From positions 1-5,986 of the forward strand of contig CANFOR010000174.1 in NCBI GenBank assembly GCA_947448675.1: a stretch of 5,986 nt of DNA, in the 5' to 3' direction. This DNA is from Betaproteobacteria bacterium (lineage in GTDB: Bacteria; Pseudomonadota; Gammaproteobacteria; Burkholderiales; Burkholderiaceae_C). Each line of letters opens with the position of its first letter. Within the stretch, counting starts at the first letter, position 1. The notes under the pieces were generated by a model that saw only the letters and a program-made list of their open reading frames with translations, had not been told where the DNA came from and did no database searches. Shown piece by piece: positions 1 through 5,986 of the stretch. Made by a program: the position numbers and the translations under genes.

Positions 1-364
1 CTTGGTGGGCCATCAGCATGATGGGTTTGGCGCTGGCCTGGCTGCCCTGCCAAGTCATCAACACGCTCATGTTGTCCATGACTTCGCGCTTCATCACCGC
101 ATGCACGCGCGGAAAGCGCACGACCAAAAATTGCTGCAAGGCTTGGTACTGGTCAGCATTCAGCTTGGCGTCTTCACGCGAAGACACGGTGCGAAACCGC
201 ACGGCTTCACCCAGGCGCTGCACCACTCCCGCTTCGTCTACGGCCAATGGGGCCAGGGGCGCTACTTCCAGTTGGCGCGAACCCTTGCGCCAAGTATTGA
301 ACCCCAAAACACAGGCCAAAACCAGCAGCAAGGCAAGCAAAGCCACAACGATTTTTTTAATCAT
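1..364 (-). CDS. M20-family metallopeptidase, carboxypeptidase S-like (N-terminal part, cut by window edge)
   Basis: This is the first 121 codons of a zinc-dependent M20 peptidase; the rest lies beyond base 1. Family members (yeast CPS1, mammalian PM20D1 and bacterial relatives) cleave or form N-acyl amino acid or dipeptide amide bonds. The protein starts MIKKIVVALLALLLVLACVL, a basic tip followed by a hydrophobic stretch to about residue 22, so it is exported or anchored by its N-terminus. Cys18 gives a weak lipobox (VLAC), but the hydrophobic run continues past it, so an uncleaved anchor is more likely. Residues 43-121 match the start of the catalytic domain, ending in KPIMLMAHQ, where His120 is the expected first zinc ligand of the HxD motif; the Asp would fall just outside the window. 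The ATG at 364 is the only good in-frame start after the preceding stop, although its ribosome binding site is weak. It begins 36 bases after the fad gene and is probably cotranscribed. The family call is firm; the substrate is unknown. Confidence 0.82.
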   Translation of the reverse strand, partial: MIKKIVVALLALLLVLACVLGFNTWRKGSRQLEVAPLAPLAVDEAGVVQRLGEAVRFRTVSSREDAKLNADQYQALQQFLVVRFPRVHAVMKREVMDNMSVLMTWQGSQASAKPIMLMAHQ

Positions 365-400
365 GATTGCACATTCACAGCATGCACGCAGAGTGTTGGC

Positions 401-2512
401 TTAATTAAAGTTTTTGCCTTCGGTCACCAATTTTTGCAAGAGCGGTGCTGGCTTCCAAAAGTTGGCATCGTCATGCGGGTTTTGTGCAAAGCGGTGCATG
501 CTTTGCACCACGTTAAACAAGCCCACTTGGTCGGCGTAGAGCATGGGGCCGCCACGGTACATAGGAAAACCATAGCCCGTGAGGTAGACCATGTCGATGT
601 CGCTGGCCTTGCTGGCAATGCCCTCTTCCAAAATGTGCGCAGCTTCGTTGACGAGTGAATACACCAAGCGCTGCACGATTTCTTCGTCGGCGACTTTGCG
701 CGGCGTGATGCCCAAAGATTTGCGGTGCTCGGCAATCATGTCTTCGACCAGCTTGCTGGGGATGGCATCGCGCTTGCCCGCCACGTAATCGTACCAACCG
801 GCATTGGTTTTTTGGCCAAAGCGGCCCAACTCGCAGAGCTTGTCGGCGCTGCGGCTGTAGAGCATGTTGGGGCGCTCTTGTGCGCGGCGCTTGCGAATGG
901 CCCAGCCGATGTCATTGCCAGCCAAGTCACCCATGCGGAACGGACCCATGGCCATGCCGAACTTTTCCATGGCTTTGTCTACTTGTGCAGGCGTACAGCC
1001 CTCGTCGAGCAAAAAGCCTGCTTGGCGGCTGTACTGCTCGATCATGCGGTTACCAATAAAACCGTCGCACACGCCCGAGACCACCGAGGTTTTTTTGATC
1101 TTTTTGCCCAGGGCCATGACCGTGGCCAACACGTCTTTGGCGGTTTTTTCGCCGCGCACCACTTCGAGCAACTTCATCACATTGGCCGGGCTGAAGAAAT
1201 GCGTGCCCACCACGTCTTGCGGGCGCTTTGTGAAGTTCGCAATCTGGTTGACGTCGAGCGTCGAGGTGTTGCTGGCCAAAATCGCGCCAGGCTTCATCAC
1301 GGCGTCGAGCTGTTTGAACACGGCTTCTTTCACGCCCATTTCTTCAAACACGGCTTCGATCACCATGTCGGCGTCTTTCAAGTCGGCGTAGCTCAGCGTG
1401 GTGCTGAGCAGGGCCATGCGCTCCTCGTACTTGTCTTGTTTGAGCTTGCCTTTTTTGACTTGGGCTTCGTAGTTTTTGCGTATCGTTGCCACGCCGCGGT
1501 CCAAAGCCTCTTGCTTCATCTCGAGCATTTTGACGGGGATGCCGGCGTTCAAAAAGTTCATCGAAATGCCGCCACCCATGGTGCCCGCACCAATGACTGC
1601 TATAGATTTTATAGCGCGCGAAGCAATATCGGCGCCCACGTCCGGTATTTTCGATGCAGCGCGTTCAGCTTGGAACAAGTGCCGCAGGGCGCGGCACTCG
1701 GGCGTCCACATCAGGTTGATGAAGAGTTCGCGCTCGAACAGCATTCCGTCGGAAAACTTCTTTTGGGTGGCGGCTTCGACCGCTTCAATGCACTTGAGCG
1801 GCGCGGGGTAGTTCCTCGACATGCCGCCCACCATATTGCGCGTGAACTGAAAATAGGCGTCGCCCATCGGGTGTTTGCAGGGCAGGTTACGCACCAACGG
1901 CAGGGGCGAACCATCTGCATGTTTGGCGGCCACATCTTGGGCCAGCGCCAGGGCCTCAGCCGCAAGGCTCTCAGCAGAAACCGCCATTTTGTCGAACAGT
2001 TTTTGACCGGGTAGCATGGCCAGCATTTCGCTTTTGACCGGCTCGCCACTGACGATCATGTTCAGCGCGGCTTCTACGCCCAACACGCGCGGCAGCCGCT
2101 GGGTGCCGCCTGCGCCGGGGATCAACCCCAGTTTGACTTCGGGCAGCGCGACGCTGCAGCCCGGCGCAGCAATGCGGTAGTGGCAACCCAGAGCGAGCTC
2201 CAGGCCTCCGCCCATTGCTACCGAATGCATAGCGGCCACAACGGGTTTGGCGGAGTTTTCAATGGCCACAATCACGCTCAGCAAATTGGGCTCTTGCAAA
2301 GCTTTGGGGGTGCCAAACTCTTTGATGTCGGCACCGCCCGAGAAGGCTTTGCCCGCGCCGGTCAGCACGATGGCTTTTACAGCCGCATCGCCATTGGCCT
2401 TGGCCAGGCCATCGGTAATGCCGATGCGCGTAGCCAGCCCCAAACCGTTGATAGGCGGGTTGTTCAGGGTGATGACGGCTACATCGCCGTGGACTTGGTA
2501 ATCAGCGCTCAT
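401..2512 (-). CDS. Multifunctional beta-oxidation enzyme: enoyl-CoA hydratase / 3-hydroxyacyl-CoA dehydrogenase (FadB/FadJ type)
   Basis: This cytoplasmic 703-residue enzyme hydrates trans-2-enoyl-CoA and then oxidises the L-3-hydroxyacyl-CoA with NAD. An N-terminal crotonase domain (about 1-190) carries the oxyanion-hole segment AFSGGADIKEF (56-66). Its catalytic glutamates are Glu105 (GGGLE) and Glu125 (PEVKLG), 20 residues apart as in the family. After a linker comes the NAD-binding domain (about 301-480) with GAGTMG at 308-313, SNTST at 414-418, and the catalytic pair His438 (THFFSPA) and Glu450 (KLLE), plus Asn488 (GNR). Two C-terminal 3HCDH domains follow (about 482-577 and 610-700). 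The length is close to E. coli FadB (729). An ATG at 2572 is also in frame, but 2512 is chosen: GGAG lies 6 bases before it and the crotonase fold begins at once (VAVITLNNPP). No thiolase partner (FadA) is in the window. FadB and FadJ cannot be told apart here, so no symbol is given. Confidence 0.93.
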   Translation of the reverse strand: MSADYQVHGDVAVITLNNPPINGLGLATRIGITDGLAKANGDAAVKAIVLTGAGKAFSGGADIKEFGTPKALQEPNLLSVIVAIENSAKPVVAAMHSVAMGGGLELALGCHYRIAAPGCSVALPEVKLGLIPGAGGTQRLPRVLGVEAALNMIVSGEPVKSEMLAMLPGQKLFDKMAVSAESLAAEALALAQDVAAKHADGSPLPLVRNLPCKHPMGDAYFQFTRNMVGGMSRNYPAPLKCIEAVEAATQKKFSDGMLFERELFINLMWTPECRALRHLFQAERAASKIPDVGADIASRAIKSIAVIGAGTMGGGISMNFLNAGIPVKMLEMKQEALDRGVATIRKNYEAQVKKGKLKQDKYEERMALLSTTLSYADLKDADMVIEAVFEEMGVKEAVFKQLDAVMKPGAILASNTSTLDVNQIANFTKRPQDVVGTHFFSPANVMKLLEVVRGEKTAKDVLATVMALGKKIKKTSVVSGVCDGFIGNRMIEQYSRQAGFLLDEGCTPAQVDKAMEKFGMAMGPFRMGDLAGNDIGWAIRKRRAQERPNMLYSRSADKLCELGRFGQKTNAGWYDYVAGKRDAIPSKLVEDMIAEHRKSLGITPRKVADEEIVQRLVYSLVNEAAHILEEGIASKASDIDMVYLTGYGFPMYRGGPMLYADQVGLFNVVQSMHRFAQNPHDDANFWKPAPLLQKLVTEGKNFN
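1599..1615. repeat. AT-rich inverted repeat inside the fad gene
   Basis: GCTATA (1599-1604) and TATAGC (1610-1615) are perfect 6-base arms around the centre GATTT. The element lies within the coding sequence and encodes the Ala300-Ile-Lys-Ser-Ile304 segment, exactly where the linker after the crotonase region meets the NAD-binding domain. It uses the isoleucine codon ATA twice within four codons, which looks out of character in this GC-rich gene. Short GCTAT/ATAGC palindromes of this kind are, from memory, frequent in Comamonadaceae genomes. Whether this copy has a function is unknown. Confidence 0.45.
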
Positions 2513-2526
2513 GGGGTGCTCCAATA
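2513..2526 (-). promoter_or_regulatory. Ribosome binding site deciding the fad gene start
   Basis: The minus strand reads TTGGAGCACCCC directly before the ATG at 2512, placing GGAG 6 bases upstream. The alternative in-frame ATG at 2572 has no purine-rich sequence at that distance. This favours the shorter 703-residue product over a 723-residue one. Confidence 0.7.
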
Positions 2527-2538
2527 ATCTACAAAATA

Positions 2539-2562
2539 GTACGGTCGTTCTTTTCCATTCTA
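2539..2562 (-). promoter_or_regulatory. Possible promoter and operator of the fad gene
   Basis: Read on the minus strand, TAGAAT (2562-2557) matches five of six bases of the sigma70 -10 consensus. No convincing -35 box is seen at the right distance. A few bases downstream lies GAACGACCGTAC (2550-2539), an imperfect palindrome with symmetric positions G.ACG..CGT.C. That is the kind of site bound by TetR-family repressors, which often control acyl-CoA degradation genes. Its place right at the expected transcription start would suit a repressor. The base matches are visible; the promoter and operator roles are inference. Confidence 0.3.
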
Positions 2563-2590
2563 GCCGCGCCATGTGACGCTGCAGCCAGCA

Positions 2591-2610
2591 CTTGTCTCAG
2601 CCGAGACAAG
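2591..2610. repeat. Perfect inverted repeat between livF and the fad gene
   Basis: Two 8-base arms, CTTGTCTC (2591-2598) and GAGACAAG (2603-2610), are exact reverse complements around the 4-base centre AGCC. The element begins 13 bases after the livF stop codon and lies about 80 bases before the fad start. As RNA it would form a compact hairpin, but no run of U follows it on either strand, so it is not a standard intrinsic terminator. It could be a regulator binding site upstream of the fad promoter, or an mRNA hairpin that protects the end of the liv transcript. The symmetry is certain; the role is inferred. Confidence 0.6.
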
Positions 2611-2623
2611 GCATTTGCGCATG

Positions 2624-3325
2624 CTACACCTCAAGCCATTCTTTGCGAATGGCAGCGTTACCGCGCAGGTCTTGCGGCGTGCCTTGGTAGACGATGCTGC
2701 CGTGGCCCATGACCAAAGTGCGGTCAGAAATGGCCATGGCAATGGTTAACTTTTGCTCAATCAGCAAGACCGAAATGCCTTTGGCTTTGAGGGTCTGCAA
2801 ATACTGCCCCACCTGCTCGACGATTTTCGGTGCCAAGCCTTCGGTGGGCTCATCGATGATGATCAGGTCGGGGTCACCCATCAGGGTGCGGCACAGGGTC
2901 AGCATTTGCTGCTCACCGCCCGAGAGCACGCCCGCCTCGGTGTGCTGGCGCTCCAGCAGGCGCGGGAACATGCTGTACATGTCGTCAAAACCCCAGCGCG
3001 CGCCCTTGCCCTTGCCTTTTTGGCCGAGCAGCAGGTTTTGGTGCACCGTGAGCTTGGGGAAAATGTCGCGGTTTTCGGGCACATAACCGATCCCCATATG
3101 GGCGATTTCATAGGCTTTGCGGCCCAGGGCTTCGCGGCCCTTCCATTGCACCGAGCCATGGCATTCGACCATGCCCATGATGGCTTTGGCCGTTGTCGAG
3201 CGGCCCGAGCCGTTGCGGCCCAACAGGGCCACAATTTCACCCTCGCCCACCGACAAATCTACGCCATGCAGTACATGGCTTTTGCCGTAAAAAGCATGCA
3301 GGTTTTTCACTTCAAGTAAGGGCAT
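2624..3325 (-). CDS. livF: Branched-chain amino acid-type ABC transporter, ATP-binding protein LivF
   Basis: This cytoplasmic ATPase subunit (233 residues, normal length for LivF) pairs with LivG to power the LivHM permeases. Visible motifs are a Walker A segment GRNGSGRST (36-44), YVPENRDIFP (81-90) in the Q-loop region, signature LSGGEQ (134-139) and Walker B LIIIDEP (154-160, Asp158 and Glu159). The switch region reads LLIEQK, with Gln191 where most ABC ATPases have His; Gln there and Glu in the Q-loop are usual for LivF. Unusually, Walker A carries Arg42 (codon CGC, 3200-3202) in place of the invariant lysine. The ATG at 3325 lies 2 bases after the LivG stop; GGAG about 10 bases upstream, inside livG, is a plausible ribosome binding site. 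The C-terminus NAAIRKEWLEV is typical of a betaproteobacterial LivF subgroup (from memory). The family is certain; the transported compound is not known. Confidence 0.93.
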   Translation of the reverse strand: MPLLEVKNLHAFYGKSHVLHGVDLSVGEGEIVALLGRNGSGRSTTAKAIMGMVECHGSVQWKGREALGRKAYEIAHMGIGYVPENRDIFPKLTVHQNLLLGQKGKGKGARWGFDDMYSMFPRLLERQHTEAGVLSGGEQQMLTLCRTLMGDPDLIIIDEPTEGLAPKIVEQVGQYLQTLKAKGISVLLIEQKLTIAMAISDRTLVMGHGSIVYQGTPQDLRGNAAIRKEWLEV

Positions 3326-3327
3326 GT

Positions 3328-4104
3328 TCAGTGGGCTCCGGCCTGTGCATCGGCCACCGAGGAGCCAAGATAAGCCTCTTGCACGCGCGGGTTGGCGCGC
3401 ACGGCTTCAGGGGTGTCAAAGGCGATGACTTCACCATAGACCAAAACCGCAATGCGATCGGCCAAACCAAACACCACGCCCATGTCGTGCTCCACCGTGA
3501 GCAGAGTTTTGCCCAGCGTGACTTCTTTGATGAGGCTAATAAAGCGCGTGGTCTCAGACTTGCTCATGCCCGCTGTAGGCTCGTCGAGCAAGACCACGCT
3601 GGCGCCACCTGCGATGGTGATGCCGATCTCGAGCGCGCGTTGCTCGGCATAGGTCAGGTTGACGGCCAAGACGTCGTGCTTTTTATCTAGCTGGATCATC
3701 TGCATCAGCTCTTGAGCGCGGGCATTGGCATCGTGCAAATTGGCCAGGAACTTCCAAAAACTGTATTTGTAGCCCAAGCTCCAAAGCACGCCGCAGCGCA
3801 GGTTTTCAAACACACTGAGCTTGGGGAAAATATTGGTGATTTGAAAACTGCGTGATAAGCCCATGCGGTTAATTTCAAACGGGCGCAGGCCATTAATGCG
3901 CTGGCCGTGCAAAAGTATGTCACCGCTGCTGGCTCCAAAGCGCCCACTCATCAAGTTAAACAGTGTTGATTTGCCTGCGCCGTTAGGGCCAATGATGGCC
4001 ACCCTTTCACCTGCATCCACGGTCAAATTAACGCCGCGAATGATTTCTGTTTTGCCAAAATTTTTGCACAAATTTTTTAACTCTAAGGCAGGGGATATGG
4101 TCAT
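3328..4104 (-). CDS. livG: Branched-chain amino acid-type ABC transporter, ATP-binding protein LivG
   Basis: This is the second cytoplasmic ATPase of the importer (258 residues, family-typical). Walker A is canonical, GPNGAGKST (39-47, Lys45). Q-loop Gln88 lies in SFQIT, Walker B is VLLDEP (171-176, Asp174 and Glu175), and the switch histidine is His206 in VEHDMG. The segment DTPEAVRANPRVQEAYLGS (230-248) is the classic LivG C-terminus. The ABC signature reads LTYAEQ (150-155) instead of LSGGQ. LivG proteins often have Tyr at the third position, but Ala153 for the following glycine is a further departure. The start codon shares four bases with the livM stop (ATGA, 4101-4104). GGAGGG sits 7 bases upstream, a strong ribosome binding site, so translational coupling to livM is very likely. 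The N-terminal 25 codons are noticeably AT-rich compared with the rest. Confidence 0.94.
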   Translation of the reverse strand: MTISPALELKNLCKNFGKTEIIRGVNLTVDAGERVAIIGPNGAGKSTLFNLMSGRFGASSGDILLHGQRINGLRPFEINRMGLSRSFQITNIFPKLSVFENLRCGVLWSLGYKYSFWKFLANLHDANARAQELMQMIQLDKKHDVLAVNLTYAEQRALEIGITIAGGASVVLLDEPTAGMSKSETTRFISLIKEVTLGKTLLTVEHDMGVVFGLADRIAVLVYGEVIAFDTPEAVRANPRVQEAYLGSSVADAQAGAH

Positions 4105-5384
4105 ATCGCTTCCCTCCGCTTGGTTTCGGTTTCAATGAATTCTTGGATCGCTCCCCATTGCAATGCAAAGCGGCGACGTACCACTTCAAACAAGCCCCAA
4201 CCCACCAAGAGCACCGCACCTGCGCCCAGCCAACTGCTGGCGCTCTTGGCCTTGAGCACGGTGCCCATGAAGCGAATGCTGTTACCGTCCACCGAGCCGA
4301 GCTGCAATTGGTAGACCATTTCCACCATGGCTGCAGCACCGGTCAGGGCGATCAGCCCGGTAATGGCCAAAGCCAGGTAACTGCTCCACAAACTACGCAG
4401 TTTGCCAAAGGCGGCGACGCGCATATTCATCATGATTAAACTGGCAATACCGCCGGGAGCGTACATCACCATAAACATAAAAATCAGGCCCAGATACAGC
4501 AGCCAAGCTTTGGTGAATTCACTAAAAAGTACAAAGGCTAAAACCATCAAAATCGCCCCAATAATTGGGCCAAAGAAAAATGTAGCGCCGCCTAAAAACG
4601 TGAACAGCAAGTAAGAACCTGAGCGCGCCGCGTGCACCACCTCGGCGGTGACAATTTCGAAAGTCAAAGCACCCAATCCACCCGAGATGCCCGCAAAAAA
4701 ACCCGCAATAATAAAAGCGGTGTAGCGAATCCGTTGGGTGTTGTAACCCACAAATTCCACCCGCTCGGGGTTGTCACGCACGGCGTTCAGCATGCGCCCC
4801 AGGGGCGTGCGGGTAAAGGCAAACATCAAGGCCACGGCGACAAAGGTGTAGACCGCGATCAGGTAGTAGACCTGGATCGGTGGGCCAAAGCTTATGCCCC
4901 AAACTGCTTTGCCCACCACACGGTTGCCCGATATGCCGCCCTCACCGCCGAAAAATTCGGGGATCATCAACGACATGGCAAACACCAACTCGCCCAAGCC
5001 CAGGGTAATCATGGCAAAGGTATTGCCCGCTTTGCGCGTGGTCACATAGCCAAACAGCGCTGCAAAAAACATTCCGGCCAAACCGCCCACCAAGGGAATG
5101 CTAGATACGGGAATAGGCAAAGCGCCACTGGCAATACTATTGAGTGCGTGGATTGCAATATAAGAGCCCAAGCCGGTGTAAACCGCATGGCCAAAACTGA
5201 GCATGCCGCCCTGCCCCAAGAGCATGTTGTACGACAAGCAGGCAATGATGGCAATGCCCATTTGCGAGAGCATGGTCACCGACAGGCTGCTGGTGAACAC
5301 CAGAGGCGCCAGGGCTAAAACCAGGGCAAACAAGCCCCAAATAATCCAACGACCCGTGTTGAAAGCTTTTACCGACTGCAGCAT
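4101..5384 (-). CDS. livM: Branched-chain amino acid-type ABC transporter permease LivM, with C-terminal extension
   Basis: This inner-membrane permease subunit of 427 residues forms the translocation path with LivH. Hydrophobic segments fall near 12-30, 41-55, 95-118, 122-141, 172-191, 220-240, 258-287 and 293-310. Family landmarks are LSYNMLLGQGGMLSFGHAVY (50-69), GNTFAMITLGLGEL (120-133) and the cytoplasmic coupling loop TPLGRMLNAVRDNPERVEFV (193-212), which contacts the ATPases. The permease domain ends at MYAPGGIASL (307-316). Beyond it lie about 110 more residues with two further hydrophobic stretches (about 333-357 and 384-402), a polar stretch between them and a charged tail ending TKRREAI. 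Many LivM proteins stop near the end of the permease domain, so this tail is extra. The ATG is one base after the livH stop and is preceded by GAGG with 6-base spacing, inside livH. Confidence 0.93.
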   Translation of the reverse strand: MLQSVKAFNTGRWIIWGLFALVLALAPLVFTSSLSVTMLSQMGIAIIACLSYNMLLGQGGMLSFGHAVYTGLGSYIAIHALNSIASGALPIPVSSIPLVGGLAGMFFAALFGYVTTRKAGNTFAMITLGLGELVFAMSLMIPEFFGGEGGISGNRVVGKAVWGISFGPPIQVYYLIAVYTFVAVALMFAFTRTPLGRMLNAVRDNPERVEFVGYNTQRIRYTAFIIAGFFAGISGGLGALTFEIVTAEVVHAARSGSYLLFTFLGGATFFFGPIIGAILMVLAFVLFSEFTKAWLLYLGLIFMFMVMYAPGGIASLIMMNMRVAAFGKLRSLWSSYLALAITGLIALTGAAAMVEMVYQLQLGSVDGNSIRFMGTVLKAKSASSWLGAGAVLLVGWGLFEVVRRRFALQWGAIQEFIETETKRREAI

Positions 5385-5385
5385 G

Positions 5386-5986
5386 CTAACCCTCTCGCTT
5401 GCCCAGCAAGCCCTTGGGCCTGAAGATCAAAATAAGCACCAAGAACAAATATGGCAAGATCGGCGCCACCTGCGAGAGCGTGAGTTTGACCAGCGAGTTG
5501 GCCTTGCTGGCATCGCCCAAATGCAGGCCCAATTGTTGGGCCAAACTGGCAAAAGAGTAATCAAAGGCCACGGCAAAAGTTTGGATCACGCCAATCAGCA
5601 GCGAGGCCAAGAATGCGCCCGACAAAGAACCCATGCCACCCACCACCACGACCACAAAAATCACCGAACCCACGGTGGCCGCCATCGACGGCTCAGTTAA
5701 ATAGGTGCTGCCACCAATTACCCCCGCCAAGCCTGCCAAACCTGCGCCTGCGCCAAACACCAGCATAAAAATGGCCGGTACGTTGTGGCCCAAAGCCTCT
5801 ACCGTGTCGGGGTGGGTCAGCGCCGCTTGGATCACCAAGCCAATGCGCGTGCGCGTGAGCAGCAGCCAAACCGAGACCAGCATCACCACCGCCACCAGCA
5901 TCATGAAGGCACGAGTGGCCGGAAAAGGCGAGCAGACCACCCTAATGGCCGCATCGGCCGACGCGCACACCTCTTGCGGCACCGCA
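5386..5986 (-). CDS. livH: Branched-chain amino acid-type ABC transporter permease LivH (C-terminal part, cut by window edge)
   Basis: The reading frame is open to the window edge, so the true start lies upstream. The GTG at 5982 is in frame but should not be taken as the start, because about 90-100 residues of a normal LivH (roughly 290-310) are missing. The visible 199 residues show a hydrophobic segment MMLVAVVMLVSVWLLL followed by the cytoplasmic coupling loop TRTRIGLVIQAALTHPDTVE. After that come further membrane segments, the conserved GGMGSLSGAFLASLLIG stretch, and the typical C-terminus LIFRPKGLLGKREG. Before the last membrane segment there is a soluble loop of about 30 residues (LAQQLGLHLGDASKANS and flanks), longer than in many LivH proteins. 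It is the first visible gene of the livHMGF operon and forms the inner-membrane channel with LivM. The family call is secure; the substrate specificity is not readable. Confidence 0.9.
   Translation of the reverse strand, partial: AVPQEVCASADAAIRVVCSPFPATRAFMMLVAVVMLVSVWLLLTRTRIGLVIQAALTHPDTVEALGHNVPAIFMLVFGAGAGLAGLAGVIGGSTYLTEPSMAATVGSVIFVVVVVGGMGSLSGAFLASLLIGVIQTFAVAFDYSFASLAQQLGLHLGDASKANSLVKLTLSQVAPILPYLFLVLILIFRPKGLLGKREG

Noticed and set aside
359..368. Perfect 10-base palindrome AATCATGATT over the M20 peptidase start codon
   Set aside because: It is short, AT-rich and largely set by the start codon and the following Ile codon; chance is the simplest explanation.
2..658. Open frame of 218 codons on the plus strand at the window start
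   Set aside because: It runs antisense across both the M20 peptidase and the end of the fad gene, which are clear coding regions on the other strand.
725..2014. Long open frame of 429 codons on the plus strand
   Set aside because: It is antisense to the well-supported fad gene, is rich in His and Phe in a pattern expected from reverse reading of GC-rich codons, and shows no recognisable domain or ribosome binding site.
2513..2572. Longer N-terminus of the fad product from the ATG at 2572
   Set aside because: The 20 extra residues resemble no part of the crotonase fold, the upstream start lacks a ribosome binding site, and the ATG at 2512 has a well-placed GGAG.
2591..2610. Inverted repeat as a rho-independent terminator of the liv operon
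   Set aside because: The stem is exact, but neither strand shows a T run after it, so a standard terminator is not supported.
4632..5318. Open frame of 228 codons on the plus strand
   Set aside because: It lies entirely antisense to livM, its translation is low-complexity in His, Gln and Lys, and no family is recognisable.
5980..5982. GTG as the start codon of the permease at the window end
   Set aside because: The reading frame stays open to the edge, and starting there would drop roughly a third of a normal LivH; the gene is simply cut by the window.

Overview
The window reads as a stretch of a betaproteobacterial chromosome, most likely Burkholderiales and probably Comamonadaceae. That placement rests on moderately GC-rich sequence, tightly packed genes, and remembered similarity of the transporter and peptidase proteins to that group. 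It has not been tested by a search. All six genes lie on the minus strand, so transcription runs from high to low coordinates. Both outer genes are cut by the window edges.

Region 1 (5986 down to 2624) is a branched-chain amino acid-type (Liv/HAAT) ABC importer cassette in the order permease LivH (5' part missing), permease LivM, ATPase LivG, ATPase LivF. The junctions are very tight: a 1-base gap, a 4-base ATGA overlap, and a 2-base gap. This indicates one translationally coupled operon. The periplasmic substrate-binding protein is not in the window, so the substrate cannot be read from the sequence.

Region 2 (2623 down to 2513) is the only sizeable intergenic gap, 111 bases. It holds a perfect 8-base inverted repeat, a plausible -10 box, a possible operator and a clear Shine-Dalgarno sequence for the next gene.

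Region 3 (2512 down to 401) is a multifunctional FadB/FadJ-type beta-oxidation enzyme: enoyl-CoA hydratase fused to 3-hydroxyacyl-CoA dehydrogenase, with all catalytic residues present. After 36 bases comes region 4 (364 down to 1), the first 121 codons of a membrane-anchored or exported M20-family metallopeptidase resembling carboxypeptidase S.

A reasonable reading is import of an organic acid or amino acid by the Liv system, followed by CoA-dependent beta-oxidation. That link is inferred from position only. No new system is evident. The most notable points are the altered nucleotide-binding motifs: LivF has arginine for the Walker A lysine and LivG has a changed signature motif, and both fall in the same composite ATP site. 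Others are the long C-terminal extension of LivM, the inverted repeat before the fad gene, and an AT-rich inverted repeat inside that gene exactly at a domain boundary.
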